From assembly GCA_021773055.1 (NCBI GenBank), contig JAJFKV010000004.1:62001-126000 (forward strand): a stretch of 64,000 nt of DNA. The letters run 5' to 3'. Both the position numbers and the translations under genes were made by a program. The notes beneath the pieces are model-generated. The model was given only the letters and a program-made list of their open reading frames with translations, had not been told where the DNA came from and ran no database searches. Source of the stretch: Woeseiaceae bacterium (GTDB lineage Bacteria; Pseudomonadota; Gammaproteobacteria; Steroidobacterales; Woeseiaceae). Below are positions 62,419-64,000 of this stretch, piece after piece (within the stretch, counting starts at the first letter, position 1; every line of letters begins with the position of its first letter).

Positions 62419-62436
62419 GTGTACGATTTCGAACAC
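62419..62436. promoter_or_regulatory. Palindrome 2, likely activator binding site
   Basis: GTGTACGATTTCGAACAC is an 18-base palindrome-like element (14 of 18 positions symmetric) that shares TGTACG-N4-CG-N-ACA with palindrome 1. The centres are 21 bases apart, about two DNA turns. It overlaps the longer possible start of the regulator gene, so the regulator could also control itself. Confidence 0.68.
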
Positions 62437-62454
62437 TATGAGAACGACCAGAGC

Positions 62455-63837
62455 ATGACTACCGGCAACATACTTGTCGTCGACGACGACGAGGACATTC
62501 TGACCGCGAGTAGACTGTTATTAAGGCGTGAATTCGAGCACGTCGCGACTTGTCGAGACCCGCAGGAAATTCCCAAGATACTCGCCGATCACGATTTTGA
62601 CGTTGTCTTGCTTGATATGAATTTCGGACCCGGCGAGTCAAGCGGTAAAGAGGGCCTGATCTGGCTCGACAAAATTCTGCAAATCGAGCCACAGATCGTC
62701 GTCGTAATGATCACGGCCCACGGCAGCCTGAATACTGCGGTTGAGGCAATGAAGCGCGGTGCGACCGACTTCATTGCCAAGCCCTGGCAGAACGAAAAAG
62801 TTGTCGCAACGGTATCAACGGCGGTGCAACTTCGTCGCAGTCGCAAAGAAACGCAAACCTTGCGGCAGACCAATGAGGTGCTGCAGAAAGAGGCGTCATC
62901 TACCGACAGCCAGATCATTGGTGACTCGGCAGAATCCAGAAAAATGATGAACATCGTGGCGCGCGCGGCACCGACCGATGCGAATGTGCTGATACTCGGT
63001 GAGAATGGTAGCGGCAAAGAACTCATCGCGCGACAACTGCACCAGCAATCCGGGCGTTCTGACCACGTGTTTCTGACGATCGATATGGGGTCGATCAGTG
63101 AGTCGCTGTTTGAGTCGGAGCTGTTCGGCCATAAGAAAGGGGCTTTCACTGACGCCGGCGAAGACCGCCTGGGCCGTTTTCAAGCGGCAGATGGCGGCAC
63201 TATATTTCTCGACGAGATAGGCAATCTGCCACTCAACCTGCAGGCGAAACTGATGCGTGTACTGGAGCAACGTAAGGTTACACCCGTTGGCTCCGACGAA
63301 TCACAGGACATTGATGTGCGTGTGGTTGCGGCGACAAACGTGCCGGCCGCGACGCTAAAGGACGAGGATCATTTCCGTCAGGACTTGTTGTTTCGATTGA
63401 ATACGGTGGAGATAACGGTACCTCCACTGCGTGATCGCAAGGACGACATACTGCCAATTGCGATGCACTACGCGGCGATTTATTCACAGAAATATGGTGG
63501 CAAAACGCGCACCTTTTCGACGGCAGCAGAGCAGGCGTTACAGGATTATTCCTGGCCCGGCAATATTCGAGCACTGCGACATGCTGTCGAGAGGGCGATA
63601 ATTCTTTCCGAGAGTGAAATTATTGAGCCGGCTGACCTGCAACTCGACTACAGCGATGCCTCGACGGAGCGACAAAACGTTGCCGTAGCGCCAACAATTC
63701 TGAATTTGGATTACCTGGAGAAGGAAACAATTCAAAAAGCGTTACGCAAACACGGATTCAATATCTCCAGGACCGCAAGCGAACTTGGCTTGACGCGGGC
63801 ATCGCTTTATCGGCGCATGGAAAAACATGATCTTTAG
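62455..63837 (+). CDS. NtrC-family sigma-54-dependent response regulator
   Basis: This 460-residue activator uses the ATG at 62455, which leaves palindrome 2 upstream; a GTG at 62419 is also in frame. The receiver domain has ILVVDDDED and phospho-acceptor D54 (VVLLDMNFGPG). The AAA+ domain has GENGSGKE (Walker A), the sigma-54 contact loop GAFTDA (residues about 229-234, where GAFTGA is usual), GGTIFLDEIGNLPLNLQ (Walker B) and FRLNTVEI. A Fis-type helix-turn-helix ends the protein (NISRTASELGLTRASLYRRM). It should activate the divergent export operon through the sigma-54 promoter and palindromes. The partner kinase gene overlaps its 3' end. Confidence 0.93.
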   Translation: MTTGNILVVDDDEDILTASRLLLRREFEHVATCRDPQEIPKILADHDFDVVLLDMNFGPGESSGKEGLIWLDKILQIEPQIVVVMITAHGSLNTAVEAMKRGATDFIAKPWQNEKVVATVSTAVQLRRSRKETQTLRQTNEVLQKEASSTDSQIIGDSAESRKMMNIVARAAPTDANVLILGENGSGKELIARQLHQQSGRSDHVFLTIDMGSISESLFESELFGHKKGAFTDAGEDRLGRFQAADGGTIFLDEIGNLPLNLQAKLMRVLEQRKVTPVGSDESQDIDVRVVAATNVPAATLKDEDHFRQDLLFRLNTVEITVPPLRDRKDDILPIAMHYAAIYSQKYGGKTRTFSTAAEQALQDYSWPGNIRALRHAVERAIILSESEIIEPADLQLDYSDASTERQNVAVAPTILNLDYLEKETIQKALRKHGFNISRTASELGLTRASLYRRMEKHDL

Positions 63838-64000
63838 GCGTTTCATCATTCTGCTGATTATTCGTCTGTCATTAGTGGGTGTGGCGATGGCTGCAGTGGT
63901 CTGGTTGATTCTGCGGCCCGGCTTCCACAGCGCGACCGCAATCGCCGCGGCGATCCTGCTCATACTTGTAGCTGAACTGTGGAAATTTGTTAGTCGAACC
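63827..64000 (+). CDS. Membrane sensor protein, probably histidine kinase, partial
   Basis: Only the first 58 codons lie in the window. The ATG at 63827 overlaps the end of the regulator gene by 11 bases. The translation (MIFRRFIILLIIRLSLVGVA) continues into a second hydrophobic stretch (ATAIAAAILLILVAELWKF), so two membrane helices with a very short loop are visible. Position next to an NtrC-type response regulator makes a sensor kinase likely, with no periplasmic domain between the helices, so it may sense a membrane signal. No kinase motif is inside the window. Confidence 0.65.
   Translation, partial: MIFRRFIILLIIRLSLVGVAMAAVVWLILRPGFHSATAIAAAILLILVAELWKFVSRT

Overview
The window reads as chromosomal DNA of a marine or sediment-type gammaproteobacterium, possibly of the Woeseiales or Steroidobacterales kind. 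This placement is an inference from gene content: RdgC, YbiT, DbpA and DeaD proteins of gammaproteobacterial type, a large TonB receptor with a typical plug start, secreted amidohydrolases, sigma-54/NtrC regulation and a type II secretion operon. Coding density is high and every intergenic gap is under 300 bases. I saw no rRNA, tRNA, CRISPR array, transposase or prophage. Genes are cut at both ends: a sterol desaturase-like protein at the left and a sensor kinase at the right.

1-13120, mostly housekeeping: sterol desaturase-like protein, RdgC, an arylsulfotransferase-like lipoprotein, a PLP aminotransferase, two DEAD-box RNA helicases (DeaD and DbpA) flanking a secreted amidohydrolase and a GST-like protein, small membrane/lipoprotein genes, a cupin, a NYN nuclease-like protein and the ABC-F ATPase YbiT. 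13193-18870 (minus) is a compact six-gene unit: SCO1-type copper chaperone, cytochrome c fused to a periplasmic binding protein, outer-membrane porin-like protein, small PstS-like binding protein, sensor kinase and CheY-like regulator.

19014-46397 (plus) is the most unusual part. After a lytic transglycosylase comes a 2479-residue secreted protein (B-type repeats, beta-helix, Ig/cadherin-like domains and a C-terminal multicopper oxidase unit), then two more multicopper-oxidase-like proteins, a lipoprotein and a subtilisin-like protease with a MopE-type metal motif. A NarL-type sensor kinase follows directly, then a type II secretion/pseudopilus operon (GspG, F, FHA-GspE, L-, N-, M- and C-like proteins, cohesin-bearing secretin, three more pseudopilins), a LuxR-type response regulator and a PrcB-like lipoprotein. 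The copper-ligand motifs of a complete multicopper oxidase appear to be divided between the giant protein and its neighbour. The likely theme, as inference, is a two-component-controlled secretion system that exports or assembles an extracellular metal-dependent oxidase complex.

46574-57797 holds a winged-helix regulator, a phospholipase D-like protein, a class III aminotransferase, a small membrane protein, an acyltransferase-3 membrane protein, a second amidohydrolase convergent with a TonB receptor, and a UshA-like nucleotidase. 57834-64000 is a MacAB-like export operon (HlyD adaptor, ATPase, FtsX-type permease) transcribed away from an NtrC-type regulator and its partner kinase. The divergent spacer holds a full-consensus sigma-54 promoter and two tandem palindromes 21 bp apart, a nearly complete regulatory circuit.
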